Of a DNA stretch of 64,000 nt, positions 33,602 through 47,359 are shown piece by piece; position 1 is the first letter of the stretch, and each line of letters starts with the position of its first letter. Location: assembly GCA_027924645.1 (NCBI GenBank), contig BSBN01000047.1, positions 2,790,001-2,854,000 on the forward strand. Reading direction: 5' to 3'. The notes beneath the pieces were generated by a model, which had not been told where the DNA came from, did no database searches, and saw only the letters and a program-made list of their open reading frames with translations. This DNA is from Cunninghamia lanceolata. Taxonomy: Eukaryota > Streptophyta > Pinopsida > Cupressales > Cupressaceae. The position numbers were made by a program, and so were the translations under genes.

Positions 33602-34370
33602 GGACTCTACCTCTCATTCAAAGATTAAGAAATTAAATGGTACTAGGTATGAGTTGTGGAAGCTAAAGATGAAATATCTCCTAGAAGAAAGAGATCAATG
33701 GAAAGATATTGAGAAAGATACAAATCAATCTACAACATGTCTAATGAAGATTGGTTAAAGTTAGATAAAAAGACACAAGGAACCATTTGGTTCTGTCTTG
33801 CATATTTCATTCTCTTGATGTCTCTAAGGAGACTACCACATATAAGTTGTGGAAGAGGATATGTGATATCTATCAAACTAAAATTCTAACAAATAAATTG
33901 CATCTCAAAAGATTGTTATATTCTTTGAAAATGAAAGATGGTGGTTCAATTGTAGATCATATAAAAGCATATAACTTGATTTTGAGTCATCTAGTTTCTA
34001 TAAATGTTACAATGGAAGAAGAAGAAGATACATGTATCTTACTAATTTGTTCTTTACCTAAAATATGGGAAAATTTAATTGTTGTGATTAGTGGTGATGG
34101 TGCAGAGCTAAATATGGATGGCCTTATTGCTAGATTAATTTTAGAGAGATGATAAGGAAATCCATGAATGATGGCTTGAAGGATGCCTTACATGTTTGAG
34201 GAAGGCCCGAGGATAAAGGTGGGCCTAATGGGGATATGAAGAAATAAAAAAATAGATCCAAATCAAGAGGATGATCCCAAACCCCAGGGAAGAGTACAGT
34301 AAAGTGGTTGATCTATGGAAAGAGAGGGCATATGAAAAAGGAATGTAGAAACAAAAAGAAACCTTTGATT
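33602..34370 (+). pseudogene. Copia gag (UBN2 type) with zinc knuckle remnant
   Basis: MDSTSHSKIKKLNGTRYELW starts the frame. After a stop and frameshift near 33760-33840 it continues as LWKRICDIYQTKILTNKLHL (33850-33910) and LKMKDGGSIVDHIKAYN to GLIARLILER (to 34150). A damaged zinc knuckle (GKRGHMKKEC, about 34318-34347) has lost its first cysteines. Gag of this type forms the particle. This copy is dead. Confidence 0.75.
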
Positions 34371-34379
34371 CCTTGATGT

Positions 34380-35330
34380 AGGAGCATCTAAGTCCACAGG
34401 CAATCCTGCATCGCCCAAAAATATTTTAGTTTAATTTCAGTTTTGGTGTGTTTTTTGGTTTTCTTTGGTGTTTTTAGGCATCTCTCAACATCAGGAAACT
34501 TCAAGTCTGCTCAGATTTGCAAAATTTCAATTTTCGTCGAATCGTTGTTTTAAGGCTCCGTAGGGTAGTTTTACAGAAACAATTGTTTCCAGAAATATAT
34601 GAAGGTTGGGATAAAATACTTTTATATGGATATTATTAGATGTATTTCGCATAATGTGGTGAAGGTTTCATGGCCAAATTCTTCACGATTTGGGAGAATT
34701 TAAAATTAGAAAATTTTTCCCAACAGGCTACGGAATCAATTAATTTTTGAGACTTTTATAAACTAGAGAAAAATCCTTCTATGGGAAGCTTCAAGAGGTT
34801 TTTATGCTGAAATTGGCCAGTTTTCATGTAAAGATAGTCAAAAGTTATACAAAAAAACATTTTTTGTGTTTTTTCGACATCCGAAAGTAAGTAAAGGCTC
34901 TCAAAAATGTGATTCTCTTCTTAAAAATGTGGTGTTTCTATTCTAGAGGCACTAAACTATTTTTAGGAATATGAAAAGCCAAACATTGTAGATGAAGTAT
35001 TATTTAAAGAAATGTTTCAGTAGATTAGAGGCAGATTTTTCAAGGAAGATTTCTAGAAGGGGAGATCTTAGCCCATGGAAGGGCATAGAGGTGAGAGTGA
35101 GTGGTTGTTTGCAGAAGAAGCCATGAAGGTTGTGTGTGCAAATTTGAGAGAGAGAGAGGCCATTGAAGGTCGTATTTGTAAATGTTGTTACAAATTTGTA
35201 TAGTAGTGTTTTTGAACTTAAATATCAATAAAATATTGAGTTTTTGCATTTGTATTGCAATCTTTATATTGTGTGTAAGTTTTAAGTTGGTAAGTAGAGA
35301 GTCTCTACTTGTGCAAGATTAATTATGTGT
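34380..35330. other. Unidentified insertion within the copia element
   Basis: Falls between the gag zinc knuckle and the protease, where copia elements normally have only a short linker. It has no ORF of note. Its right part has an AATAAAAT poly(A)-like signal near 35227 and a GAGAGAGAG run near 35150. A solo LTR or other non-coding insertion is possible, but I could not find matching ends or a convincing target duplication. Confidence 0.35.
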
Positions 35331-35724
35331 GTGTTGTAGTAGTGAGTGGGAGTCCCACTTGCATCATTCCTCCATAGAAAAATCTTTTGATAATGGTGAT
35401 AGTGATGCATTATTTATTCTTGCTAACACTATTAGTGATGATTCTTGGCTCATTGATTTAGGTTACTCCTACCATATGAATCCCCACAAGGAGTGGTTTT
35501 CATATTACAAAATTTATGATGGAGGAGAAGTTCTCCTTGGTGACAACACTACCCATCATATTGTTGGTAAGGGAAATGTACTAGTGTGTTTCAATGATGG
35601 GAGGATTAAATCTCTCGATAATGTTTTACACATTCTAGGACATGCGAGAAACTTACTTTCTATATCTAAGTTGAATTATTATGGAATGCATGTGACATTT
35701 GATAGTTTGGTTGCAGGCAGGTGA
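35329..35724 (+). pseudogene. Copia aspartic protease region
   Basis: Open for 131 codons. It contains SWLIDLGYSYHMNPHKEWF, where functional copia proteases have DSGAS after WLI. The Gly is kept but Ser is Leu and Ala is Tyr. GNVLVCFNDGRIKSLDNVLH and LGHARNLLSISKL follow and match the conserved region after the active site. In life it would cleave the polyprotein. The altered active site and following stop make it inactive. Confidence 0.75.
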
Positions 35725-36660
35725 GAGGAAATTTGGTGGTAGCTAAAGGATCTCGTGTTGGGACTTTGTCTAGGTTGTATTTGTCCACATTTTATAATTC
35801 TACCAATATAACTGGAAAATATAAAAATACATGTATGTTATGGCACCAAAATTTGGGTGACATTATCTTAGGACCTTGATTAATAAAAATATGGTTGATG
35901 GTTTTTCTTCATTTGATGAGCATTTTGATTTTTTTGAGCATTATGTGTTTGGTAAATAAAATAGATCTTCTTTTCCTTCTATAAGTCATAAGGCAAAGAT
36001 GTTATTGGAAATCATTAATTTGGATGTGTTTGGTCTAGTGGGTGTGGGTTCTATGGGAAAATATCATTATTATGTTAAATTCATTGATGATGCCTCTAGA
36101 TACACTTGCATTTTTTATGCATTCTAAATCTAAAATTTTCACTAAGTTTAAGGAATTTAAAGACATGGTTGAAAAGAAAATAGATTATAAGATAAGATTG
36201 TTGAGATTTGTCAATGGTGGTGATTATTGTTCCAAAGAATTTCTGAGCATGTAGTTATTTTTCAACAAAAGACAACCCCTACACACCACAACAAAAAGGG
36301 GTTGCAGAAAGGATGAACCAAACCTTAATGGAAAGAGCCAAAAGTATGTTGAGTGGTACATAGCAAGATCAGTTCTTTTGGGAAGAGCTTGTAAGTATTA
36401 CAAGTTACTTTGTTAATAGATCTCCTTGTTTGGATCTTGTCGATAATACTCCTTATAAAGTGTGTACAAGTAAAAAGCCTTCTCTTTTTCATATAAGGGT
36501 ATATGGTTTTGAAGCTTTTTTTCATTTTCCTAAAAATAAGTGACCTAAAATAGATCCAAAAGCACATAAATGCATCTTTGTTGGTTATGGTGAGAATGTA
36601 AAAGGTCATAATCTTTGGAATCCACTAAGCCAAAAAATGATTTTCTAGAGATGTGATTTT
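35725..36660 (+). pseudogene. Copia GAG-pre-integrase and integrase region
   Basis: Decayed pieces in order: CMLWHQNLGD (about 35833), NLDVFGLVGVGSMGKYHYYV with FIDDASRY (36018-36104), GGDYCSKEF (36221-36244), and QQKGVAERMN with NQTLMERAKSM (about 36290-36345). KINVCGYGENVKGHN-like material near 36580-36610 ends it. The catalytic D and E surroundings are recognisable but lie in different frames. It cannot function. Confidence 0.7.
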
Positions 36661-36949
36661 TAGGGAATTTAGAGCATTTTCAAGTCCTAACCAACCCAAG
36701 GAGAAAGAAGGAAAGAAAATAATGCATTTTGAGACTAAGGTAAAAAAGTAGGAAGATACACATGTGGAAGAATAGAATGATAGATTAGAGGATGGAAAGG
36801 AAGATGAAGGTTTAGATGAGACTTCTAGTTGGGATGTGTAGGATGATCATGTAGAAGAATAAGTTGAGATCCTTACTCCTACCTTGAGACAACCCACAAG
36901 ATAATAGAATCCAATTGACAAGTATATCCCATTAGATTTTAATTATGTA

Positions 36950-37575
36950 TTTGCTTTGTTATATACTGACAATGAAGTGAGATATTTCAAGGAGACTCTC
37001 TTTTCAAAGGAAAGTGAGTCTTGGATGCATGCCATGTAGGAGGAGATGATGACCTTGGATAGTTGTGACACATGGGATCTTGTTAGTTTTTATGAGGGAA
37101 GAAATCCCATTGGTTGCCAGTGGGTGTATAAGAATAAAATTAGAGCAAATGGATAGTTAGAATAGTACAAGGCTAGACCAATGGATAAGGACTACTCCTA
37201 GAGAGGGAGTTGATTTTGATGAAATTTTCTCTCCAAATGCTAAGTTATGATTCCTATTATCTATTGCTACAATTTGTGATTTTGAGATCTGGAAAATGGA
37301 TGTTAAAACTACTTTATTACATGGGGATCTTGAGGAGGAGATTTATATGTGATAGCTTGATGGTTTTGTTGTGAAGGGGAAGAAATATTTGGTTTGTAGG
37401 TTGAACCAGTCATTATATGGTTTCAAACAGTCACCTAGAAAGTGGTACCAAAAGTTTTTATGTCTTTGCATTGAGTTTGATTTTTGTTAGCAGAAAGGAG
37501 GATCATTGTGTTTATGTTAAAATTATTGATGATCATATTCTAATCATTTTATTGTATGTGGATGATGTAATGCTC
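36950..37575 (+). pseudogene. Copia reverse transcriptase (RVT_2) fragment
   Basis: Begins with SWMHAM and EEMMTLDSCDTWDL (about 37020-37080). It passes CQWVYKNKI (37118-37143), then IWKMDVKTTLLHGDLEEEIYM (37288-37350) and LVCRLNQSLYGFKQSPRKWY (37390-37448). It ends at LLYVDDVML (37549-37575). Several stops are present. Sequence similarity stops right after the YVDD motif. Confidence 0.75.
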
Positions 37576-40500
37576 GAAGCTTACGTTCAATACATCAACA
37601 GATAAAATCTACACATTTTTTGTGATACAAAAGTGGCATTAAGCAAGTCACACAACACTCTTACATGCCCAAGGTGTCATAACAACACATATTGACACAC
37701 TTGGCATGCACACCAATGCATGATGCAAGGGGACACAAGTGGAAGACTTAAAAACACCATGTGACAAAACACCATGATTGGTACAAAAAAGTTAGACAAG
37801 GAGGAGAGTTAGGACTTCCAAGGTCATGAAAAGCCCTCACAACATCCCTACTAGACCACCCCTCAACTATCTCAAGGCTATAGAATGCAAAAATGGAAAA
37901 ATTGTAAAAGTTTAGACTTCAAGGAAGACCTACAATTAGTTTAGACTTCACCCCAACCTTGCAATTTGACATAGTAGTTCAGACTTGTATTTCAAGTTTC
38001 TTCCCCAAGTTACAACTACACCTAACACTACCTCAAACTTTAGTTTCAGGGTGCAACTCACAACCTGCAACACTTACTCAGGTTTCAAGAAACAACAGTA
38101 GTTTACACACTGTAAAGTGTGAAGACTCTCTGACCTCTGACCTTAGAATGACTTCAAGCCTTGGGTATCAATTGCAACATGAACTTTAGACTTCAAGTCC
38201 AGGAAGAAACTTATAGTGTGCAAAATCCTAGTGAAAGTTCAGAACAAGACATCATGAACAATTTAAGTTTCAGTGATTTACTGCAATTGCAACTTGCAAG
38301 TGTTAGGTCAAATCTAAACCTTGACCCCTTAGATAACTTAGACTTTAGAGGCAAAATGCAACCTATAACCTACAACGTGCAACAAGACTCTAACTCTGGA
38401 CTTCCCACGACCTCATAATTTAGAAATAGATGGCAACTTGCAACATGCAATGTGCATTGGACTTCCAAACTTTGGACCTCTTGCACTTCAGGTTTCAATG
38501 TCCAATTACAACTTACAACTTTGGATTAGCAACCCATCGTACAATAAATTTTGGACTATTTTCTAACTTGCAACTAGAGAGTAGAAAAACACGTAAGGCA
38601 AGGAAAACTGCAAGATCTACTTGTCACACTCGACAAGGCATAACTTTCTTGGTTTATGGGATATTGTAAAATGGTTTTGGTTAAACACTCAAGGAATCAT
38701 GGGCTTTGGTTTGGCCACAAAAGAGACTCCTAATATTACACAGTTCCCAAGGAACAAGGGGGAAAGTAAATTTCACTTCCACAACATAAAGAAACTAACT
38801 ACAATACAAAACATGAGGAAAACGATATGGAAATCCATACTTGTTCGACACCAACATTGAGATTGGCCAAAGGAAAATATATAACTCTTATCCACTATGT
38901 GGGTACAATATAATCCAACACATAAGTATCCATAAACATAATTAAAACATATATAAAAGAGGACTCCAAAAATTCCAAGTTAATCATTCCAATACATAAG
39001 ATAAATAATACATCATGATAATTTCCTTCAAACTCAAGGATTAAATTCTAACTAAATGAGCTCATAACATAACTACATAATAGAGACTACTTCCCCAATA
39101 TGGAAGGATCACACTCCAATATATAAATGATACAAAGAATATAATAAAACATCAATAATGAGGCACACCAAAGGTGCTCCAATAAATACAAATAAAAACA
39201 TGAAATGCTAAACCAGGAACTATTACAGATCCTGAGAGATCTTCAAGAATAGACCAATGGAGAATGTTACCCACCTCCCAACTATATTACCATCATTGAG
39301 TGCAATAAATGTCTATTCCACTCTAGGTAACCCCCAATCCATGAAGAATAAGATCATGGATACACTACCATCAAGGCCAAGGATCACACACATCCAAGGA
39401 GTACATGGAAACACTCACACCTATCAAGAAAACAACATCACGTGGAAACTCATGGTAAATCAAGCATGTAAGGTAACATATGGCACACACGCCATTCAAT
39501 GCACATAAGTTAATATATGACACATACACCAATCAATGCATATATACAAATGATCACAATCATGTTGGATACAAAATCCAATGATAGGGAAGGATGATTA
39601 CCCTAGGAAAAGGACAAGGAGTGACATCACACATAGCACGACAACTATGGGGCATCACACATAGCACAACAACTATGGAGAATTATGACATTCACCAACT
39701 CCTATAGTTGTGACATGCCCTTCACACTTGACCAAATCTCTACAAGCATTCACATCATAGGGGAAAATCTTGTTTAATTCATTTTTATTTATCCAATGTA
39801 TAATAAAATTATCACTTGTTAAAACAAATCTCTACCCGTTTGTTCTGTCGATTCCTTTGTATCCTGACGACACAGGAATGATCCACTCCTTTTCAATCCT
39901 ATACCTCAATCCTAACAATCCAATGCTCCAAATCTTTAATTTGGTCTTGGCACACAAATCAATGCAATAATTCATGACACATTGTCAAAAGATGCAGATT
40001 CTAAAATATCAAGGAGACAGTTTATTTCATAAAATAATTCATCATTTAAGGTCTAAAATGCAATTTTTCTATTTTTCTTCAAATAAGTAAAAACCATAAA
40101 AATCTCCAAGCCTCCATTGATGGCATTAGGATGCAACCTTCTAAATACCCAGAATTTTCTAACTTTTAAAATAAGCGAAGTCTTCAAATTTCAAGAATAC
40201 CATTTTGATCCAAAAATGCACAACAATTCTCCCATGCAATCAATTTTCCTAAATCTTAAGAGATAAAGGTTATAGAAAATTTTTCTATAACTTGGCCACA
40301 ATATTCCCATTTTCAAAAATTCAAAACATAAATTTAAACTACAAATTACAATCCTATATCACTCCTATAGAATAATTCCATACGACTCCATCTAATGTGG
40401 GTATGGCAAGAGGAAAGAAAATCCATTTTGAAATAAATTTTAAGTAAAAGATTACCTCTTTCCAAGTTTGCAAACAAAGGAGAAAATCCTCTTCTTGATC

Positions 40501-43490
40501 ATCACCAACACCCATGCAACTCAATTCCATTCCTAGGCATTCTCCCTCCTAGCACAATCAATTTCTGTGAGGCCCACCCTTGTGCAATAGGTTTAGTTGC
40601 ACTACTAGACCTAATTGTATTGATACACCCAAATTTAGGATATGACATATGATATTGTGACCCTGTTCAATAGATGATATTGTATTATTGTGGATCTCAA
40701 TATAAGGAAGTGTGTATGTGTAGGAGATGTATGCCTTAATTCAGATTGATTGTATATCACTCAATTGTGCTTGGAAATGATCTTTAGTGAATTGTTGTGA
40801 GGCCACCTTTGTTAGACTCCTTGAGTCGGCTTGATAGACTTATTATCCTTGGATTTTTATGTTTGACATTGGATATTATTGTAGGCTTTCGATCCTATTC
40901 ATTAGACATTAAATGGATATTATGATGTAATTAGAGTAGAGAGATATGCTTGTTATATTCTGCACTATAAAAGGAGTGAATGTTTTGACTTACATTCAAT
41001 TCAAATTGGATTGATAATAGGCTATAATGAGTTAAGAGGATTAGTGTATTGAATTATATCATGACTAATGGAATTGATTCTTTGAATTATAAGTACTTGG
41101 ATTATTATGTGGCTTTGTGTGTGTGTTAATTCAAGTTAATTTGGCTATTTAATATATAGGACCTATTGATGTGTGTGTGGAAGTGTGCAGGTAATTCCAT
41201 GGCCAATGGAAATTTAGAAGTCTTACGAGTAACCCCTGTGATTAAACCCTGTGATACTTACCTAGTCCCTAAGGTGGACTAAGGTTTTGTGTAGTTTGAG
41301 AATGAATGTTTTTGTGTTTAATTCTTGGTTTTATTTCAATTTGAGTCTCCTAAGGTTGTCTTGGGATGAGATGGATGATGAGTTATCATCCATGTGTCCA
41401 TTTTCGTGCATGGGTTTTGAGGGCTATTTAAAAGTTGAATTTTGAGCTTTATTGTGTTTATATTATGTGTTTTAGGGCCCTAGGTCATGTACTTATGGGG
41501 TAGGTATCTTTTAGAGCATAAATCCTGAGCTTTGACTTAGATTTGACCACTCTAAATGGCCTAGGAGAAGAGTGATGAATTAGGGTTTTGGAGAGGGATT
41601 GGTGACTTATCACCATCCCATTTCCACTATGCTAGGTTCATGAATGGGCTTGGGGGAATCCCAAAGGCCTCACATGTATGAGCACACATTATAAGAGCCT
41701 TTGGGAAGAGAATCCCAAGTACTCCCACTCCCCAATACCTCACACGTGTGAGAGCATTTGTGGGGAGGTGAGCTTTTGAGAGTTAATGAGAAGGTGACAA
41801 GTGTCCACCTCTTCTTTCCTTGGGATGTTTTGTGAAACCCTATTTATCGCCCTCCTTGAGAGGTGATAGGGGTTCTTCTTTGGTTTTTATTTTTCTTTGG
41901 AGGGATTTTGGCTTGGAGAGAAGGTTTGAGCAAAGGAGATCTTGAGTGAGCTCTTGTGAGGCTAATTCAACCATCTTCAACACTTGAAGCTTGAGAGGTA
42001 GGCTCCCAAGGAATCAAGGCAGGCTCTCAAGGATTCAACGCTCTTTTGATAGTTTTGTATTGCTTATTTTCATGTATGTTTATGTATGGACATGTTGAGT
42101 TATTATGTTTTTCTGTATTTGGGTATGGTTGTTTGGCATAAGCTCTCCATGTGTGGGAGCTTTCCTTGTATGGGGGTTTTAGAGAGAGTAGTGAACCTCC
42201 TTAGGGAAAGGCCACTCCTTGTTGGAGTTGGAAGGCATTAGCCTTGTTCTTGGTGGTTTTTGTGTAGGTTTTTGGTAGGCAAGAGTGCCTTGTTACCTTG
42301 GTATTTTGATTATCATTGGTAAGCAAGAGTACCTTGTATATATTAGAGTTATACGTGATTTGAGATAGCAAGAGGCTATGTATTCTTGAGTTGTGAGATT
42401 GGGTTTTATGATTTTATCATTGTGTCTTTCCCCTTGAGGAGTGATGCCAATGGATTTAGTCTTGTTAAGTCTCCATGGGCTGGGAGTTGGTGTGTTTGAA
42501 GTATTTGCTATGACTTTCCTTTGTGTTGGAGTGATCTTGGGTTACTTTTAGGCCTCCTAGCTTGAGGGTAGCTTGCAAGCAAGCCCAAGGTTGGGTGGTG
42601 AGTCCTCCTTTGGCATTGTTAGTGTTGTTATGTCTATTTGCAAGATTTGTAGCTATGAAGAAAGGAAAGGAGTATTGATGTAAAGGCTATGTGAAAAGCC
42701 TAATTTATTGAGCTTTGTAAATAGGATGGGAGGTGTTAGTGAGTTGGTTTAAACTCACTTGTATATGTTCATTTTAGGTGTATTTACACTTGTAAAGTTG
42801 TTTAGTCCTAGATATACAAGAATGAAAGTTTCCTTATCTCTATTGTAAATATTGGGTGTTTGCAACATTGTAATGAAATAAATAATTATTTTTGTTAGCC
42901 TTGGAAAGAAAAGCATTTATGTAAACTCTCTCTCTCTCATTCCCTTTACATAAGAAAAATATTTGTGTAGATTTACAATCTCTATGAAAAGAAAAGTATA
43001 AGTTAAATTACTATCCTTTGAAACTAAATGTATTGGGTGATATCTCACTCTCTTCCCCCTTTCATAAATTTCCTTAAGAAGTAAAGAAAGATCTAGTCCT
43101 TAGTGTTCTAAGAAAATATTGCCTTTTGATGCTCTAAGAAAATTATTATAATTATTATTTCTAAGTTTTAAAAGAAATTTCTAAGCTAGTGTTATATATA
43201 TATCTTACTTAAAGGCTTTTAAAATATTTTATAGTGTTATCTATATTTATTTATTTTCAAAAATAATATATTGCTCAAAAGAATGCTAGTAAAAGAAAAA
43301 TGTAAGCCTTGTTTAAATCCTAAGTTAGAGAACTACATTATTTTTTTAACATTATATATATTTATATATATATGTTGAAGGAATGGAGATTAAATAAATT
43401 ACTAGATTATTTTAGTCTTGTATAAAACATAGAGAAGAAATATTTTTTTTTAATATATATATGAATATATTATTTTAAAAAAAATTAAAA
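37576..43490. other. Repeat-like non-coding DNA, no gene recognised
   Basis: About 5.9 kb without a recognisable protein or RNA gene. The 37900-38600 part is a loose array of CAACTTGCAAC-like words. The 40560-42900 part is G/T-rich and looks like plant LTR or transcribed leader sequence (AAATAAATAATT near 42880). The last 600 bases are strongly AT-rich. The small ORFs here have no family resemblance and are not called. Confidence 0.5.
39625..39680. repeat. Tandem duplication of a 28-bp unit
   Basis: CATCACACATAGCAC followed by ACAACTATGGGG appears twice in direct succession, with small differences between the copies. Confidence 0.75.
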
Positions 43491-43499
43491 TCGTCATCC

Positions 43500-43960
43500 T
43501 GGCTGTTAGCTTGCTTAAAAAACCGCCCATTTTTCTGTTTTCCCCGGCCTGCTACGTCCGCTTCTGTCCGGGAAAAAAAATTCCGCCGTTTAATGCTGTT
43601 TTCCGGGCACATTTTGCTGTCTTTCTACCACACCGACGACCAGACCATGACCACAAGGCGCCATTTGGTTATAGGGGACACTAAGTTTCACAAAATTTTG
43701 AGCACTATGAAAATAGAAAACAGAAGTTATGGCGGAGAATTTTGTTGAGTTTATTGTCACTTTTACTACTTTTTGCCACTGCATCCTCCGCTCTTCTGGT
43801 TAGAATTATGTTGAAACTGTCTAAAATAATAATTGAAGCCGCCCTCTGGGCTTTGGTCTGGCAATTTAAGTTGAAACAATTTGCATTTCAATGCCTCAAA
43901 AACAGTCTAAATAAATGTATTCTAATAGTTGTATTGACCTTGTATATCAAGGTGTAAGTT
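43500..43960 (+). other. Possible 5' end of a gene (promoter plus hydrophobic first exon)
   Basis: A less AT-rich, CpG-containing stretch (43495-43680) is followed by a frame (about 43742-43957, with no ATG at its start) rich in Leu, Ile and Ala at its beginning, like a membrane anchor. An overlapping ATG frame at 43729 (MAENFVEFIVTFTTFCHCIL) stops after 24 codons. GGTGTAAGTT at about 43950 could be a splice donor. I do not recognise the protein and found no following exon. It may be an unrelated single-copy fragment or another repeat. Confidence 0.2.
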
Positions 43961-45030
43961 GTAACTGGAGATAGGCCCTTATTGCCATCTCCCATAGAAA
44001 TAGTATCGTGCTAGAAGATAGGCTTCACTTTGGTGTCTTAATGAAGAAGACAATAATTTTCAATCAATATGTTTGGAGAAATTCAAATTTGAAAACCCAG
44101 AGATGATGTTTGTTTTCTATGGACCCTAACAATTTAATTTAGTGGTGTTAGTACAATTAATCTTGTTGTTTTTAAATTTTTGAATCATTTATAGAAATGT
44201 GATTTCTTCGAGGTTCTTGTTGGCTTGGCAAGACAACTAATTTAATGTAAATAGTTGTTTGTTGCTTTGACTTTGTTTAGATATCTTCATTTGGATTACC
44301 CAAAAAACACACAAGATGACAAGCACATTAGAGGAGAGGACCCAGTAGTGGTGCACCCTAACTTCACGCCTCTCAAAATCATACGTGGCAATTTCGAATC
44401 ACTCCAAATATTTTACAGTAGCTTACTTGGCAATGCCCCTGCTTATAACTAAGGTTTCAGGGCCACATCATCAAATATGACGCCACATCAACATGCTTTT
44501 TATTGTGTCAAATAGTTCCCCAAAAAAAGGGTGAACTAATAGGTGTGCATTAAGTCATGTTTTGTTGGTGGGCTAATGTGGCATCACATGATTGGTTGTT
44601 TTTTAAATCTAAGGGGCACATTTCATTCAATTATTACTACTTATAGTAACACTAACAACCTTAAAGTCACAACTACTAGTACTAAACTTAAAAAAATATT
44701 GGGCCTTAAATACACATATACTATCTCAACCATTGGAACTATCTCACCTATTGGGTCTTTTCCTCTACTTGTATGTCTCATCTACAATTAAATTAAATAT
44801 TTTGCAATGAGATGAGACTTACTTTTTGGAATGCAATTTTAGGCTCCAAAAGTGGAACAATTACAAAGCTTATGGGCATAATGTTCAATAGATCATTGGA
44901 CAAAGACCATGTGTGACTACTGTTTGTGGATTATGTCTCTCATGCTCTCGTCTGTAATTCAATGAGTTTTAGCCAAATATATTGTATATCTGGTAGTAGA
45001 TTGTCTCAAAGTAGGGACTGCAGAAGAAGT
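43961..45030. other. No gene seen
   Basis: AT-rich, with short frames only. No repeat shared with the rest of the window was found by eye. Confidence 0.5.
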
Positions 45031-45034
45031 TCAA

Positions 45035-45240
45035 GCTTTGATTTTTTCTGAAGGGTTTCTGTTTGACTAATTTGAAAATGAAGGCCAAATCTTGAAAGGA
45101 GGTCCATGGTTCTTTGGAAAGACAAGGATATGTGTGCAGCTTTGAACATAAGGCTCTGGGGCAAGTTGTATATGATTTGGATAAGTTGTCAAAACCCTTG
45201 GTGGCTAAAACACATTCCATACACATTTCTAATCAATTGT
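45035..45240 (+). pseudogene. Possible DUF4283/LINE-type fragment
   Basis: One frame reads EGFLFD, stop, FENEGQILKGGPWFFGKTRI. The LKGGPWFF block is typical of the DUF4283 domain found in plant LINE-encoded and zinc-knuckle proteins. The frame then breaks. The piece is short and stands alone, so the call is tentative. Confidence 0.35.
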
Positions 45241-46660
45241 GTGATATCCTCTCTTTACATTCGATGTTTAAAATTGTAAATTTGATTGTAATAATAATTT
45301 TTTTAACATTTTTTCAAAGATTTGAATAATATAAAATTATAGGAGTTGAAATTCTATATGTTTATTTTAAATTGAGAAATGAAAATAGAGAAGGTATAGA
45401 GGATGTATGTATGAAGACACGGGTGACGCATACATTAGAACATTAGAATAGGCTTCTTGTTCGATTTGTTTCTCAATATTTCTACAAGTTATTTCCCAAT
45501 GTCTTCATGGAACGCAACATTCAAATTTACGATTATAAATTGATACACCCTAATCATATACAATTACAAATATGTTCTTTTCTGAATATTCCTATATTTT
45601 AGTTTTTATGGTTACAGATGAGATATTGATACACCCTATTGGCTATTCCGTTGCGCATAAATTTTGTGCAATTGCTAGTTATATTTGTGGTTGTTTATTA
45701 GGCATTCTCTCTTTATATATATTAAATAATTTGCAATATATAAAATATATTATATTAGATAGTATATATAAAATAAATATAATTAAATTAAAATAAATAT
45801 TTAATAGAAATATACTATTTTATAATCTAATAGTATTTAAAAATATATTAAATAATTTACATTGTATTAAATATACTATATAACAATAAATATAATTATA
45901 TTAGATATTATATATCATATATAAAATAAATATATAATATATAATATGTTTAATCTTGGCTCTCTACATTGCTATCTCTCTCACTCTTTATCTTTGCATC
46001 ACTCTACTTCTATATTTCTTTGTCTCCTTCTCTAGCTCTCTCTTTCTCTTTATCTTTCTGTCTTTGTCTTTCTCTCTCAAAATATTACAGCATAGACTAT
46101 AAAAAATACCTTACCTTACCCTTACCCTTTCAATAGTTTTAGCAAATATTGAAGTATAAAGAAATTGCAAACTATTCAAAACAAGAAGTAGAAGTGGACA
46201 AGCAATAATAGATGCTAGAACAATATATACCAATTTTGAGATTGTCAAGCACTCCATAGGGCTCAAACATTTCTCTAGCACCACACACAAATAGAAAACC
46301 AAAAGGAATAAACAGAAGAAACAAAAGGAGAGTCAAAGCATAGCTAATTTATCATTTCAAAGAACATCTTTTCCAAATTCTATTAGTTGAATGAAAGCCT
46401 TATGAAACTAAAATTGGAATTTATCCATCTTTGGTTCATTGATAACATCCAAGCTTGCAAGTAGTTCCATGTTGATTGTGCAAACAAATTTGCTCCATAT
46501 AATCAAAATAATGCCTATAATTCTCAATACTTGTTTCTCCTAATCTCTTCAATTTGAGGGACCATGACTATGAAAGAAACAAGAAATTACTAATCTATTT
46601 AACTGCAGAAATTACAAAATAAAGAAATTGTTACCAGAGAGAGTTAAACAAAGAAATATG
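45241..46660. other. Strongly AT-rich DNA, no gene seen
   Basis: 45700-45960 consists largely of ATATAAAT-like words. 45960-46080 is a CTCT-rich tract. No coding sequence is recognised. Confidence 0.55.
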
Positions 46661-46669
46661 AGTAGACAG

Positions 46670-46800
46670 AGGGGAGAGGAGGGATAGAGAGGGGTAGAGA
46701 GGAAGAGAGGGAGAGAGAGGGGAAGAGAAAGAGAGAGATAGAGATAGAGACAAATAGCTCAAATAGAGAGGAGGAGAAAGAGAGAGAGAGAAATATAGAT
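46670..46800. repeat. Degenerate GA-rich repeat
   Basis: GAGAGG/GATAGA-type simple sequence, interrupted. Confidence 0.75.
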
Positions 46801-47038
46801 GAAGAATAGATGAAGATGTGAACTATAGATTAAACATAAACCTAACCAATTTGTCAACGAAATTGATTTGTTGAGATTATTTTTACTTATCATTCCACAT
46901 AATCTAATAAACTTTGGTGACCTTCACAATCTTAGTTGATGTTATTTTAGTTACACTCACACATGGGACTAAGAGATTAATGCTCAATGACATACATGAT
47001 ATACCTATATGATTTATAAAATCAACATTTTCATTTGA

Positions 47039-47354
<316 letters not shown>

Positions 47355-47359
47355 TTTTT

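Larger units (their letters stand above)
33485..37575 (+). mobile_element. Decayed Ty1/copia element, 3' truncated
   Basis: Order: primer site TGGTATTAGAGCC (33485-33497), gag, zinc knuckle remnant, protease, integrase, reverse transcriptase. It stops just after the YVDD catalytic motif (about 37556-37570). No 5' LTR precedes the PBS and no RNase H or 3' LTR follows. Every domain has stops or frameshifts. A piece of about 0.95 kb (34380-35330) separates the zinc knuckle from the protease. Confidence 0.8.
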
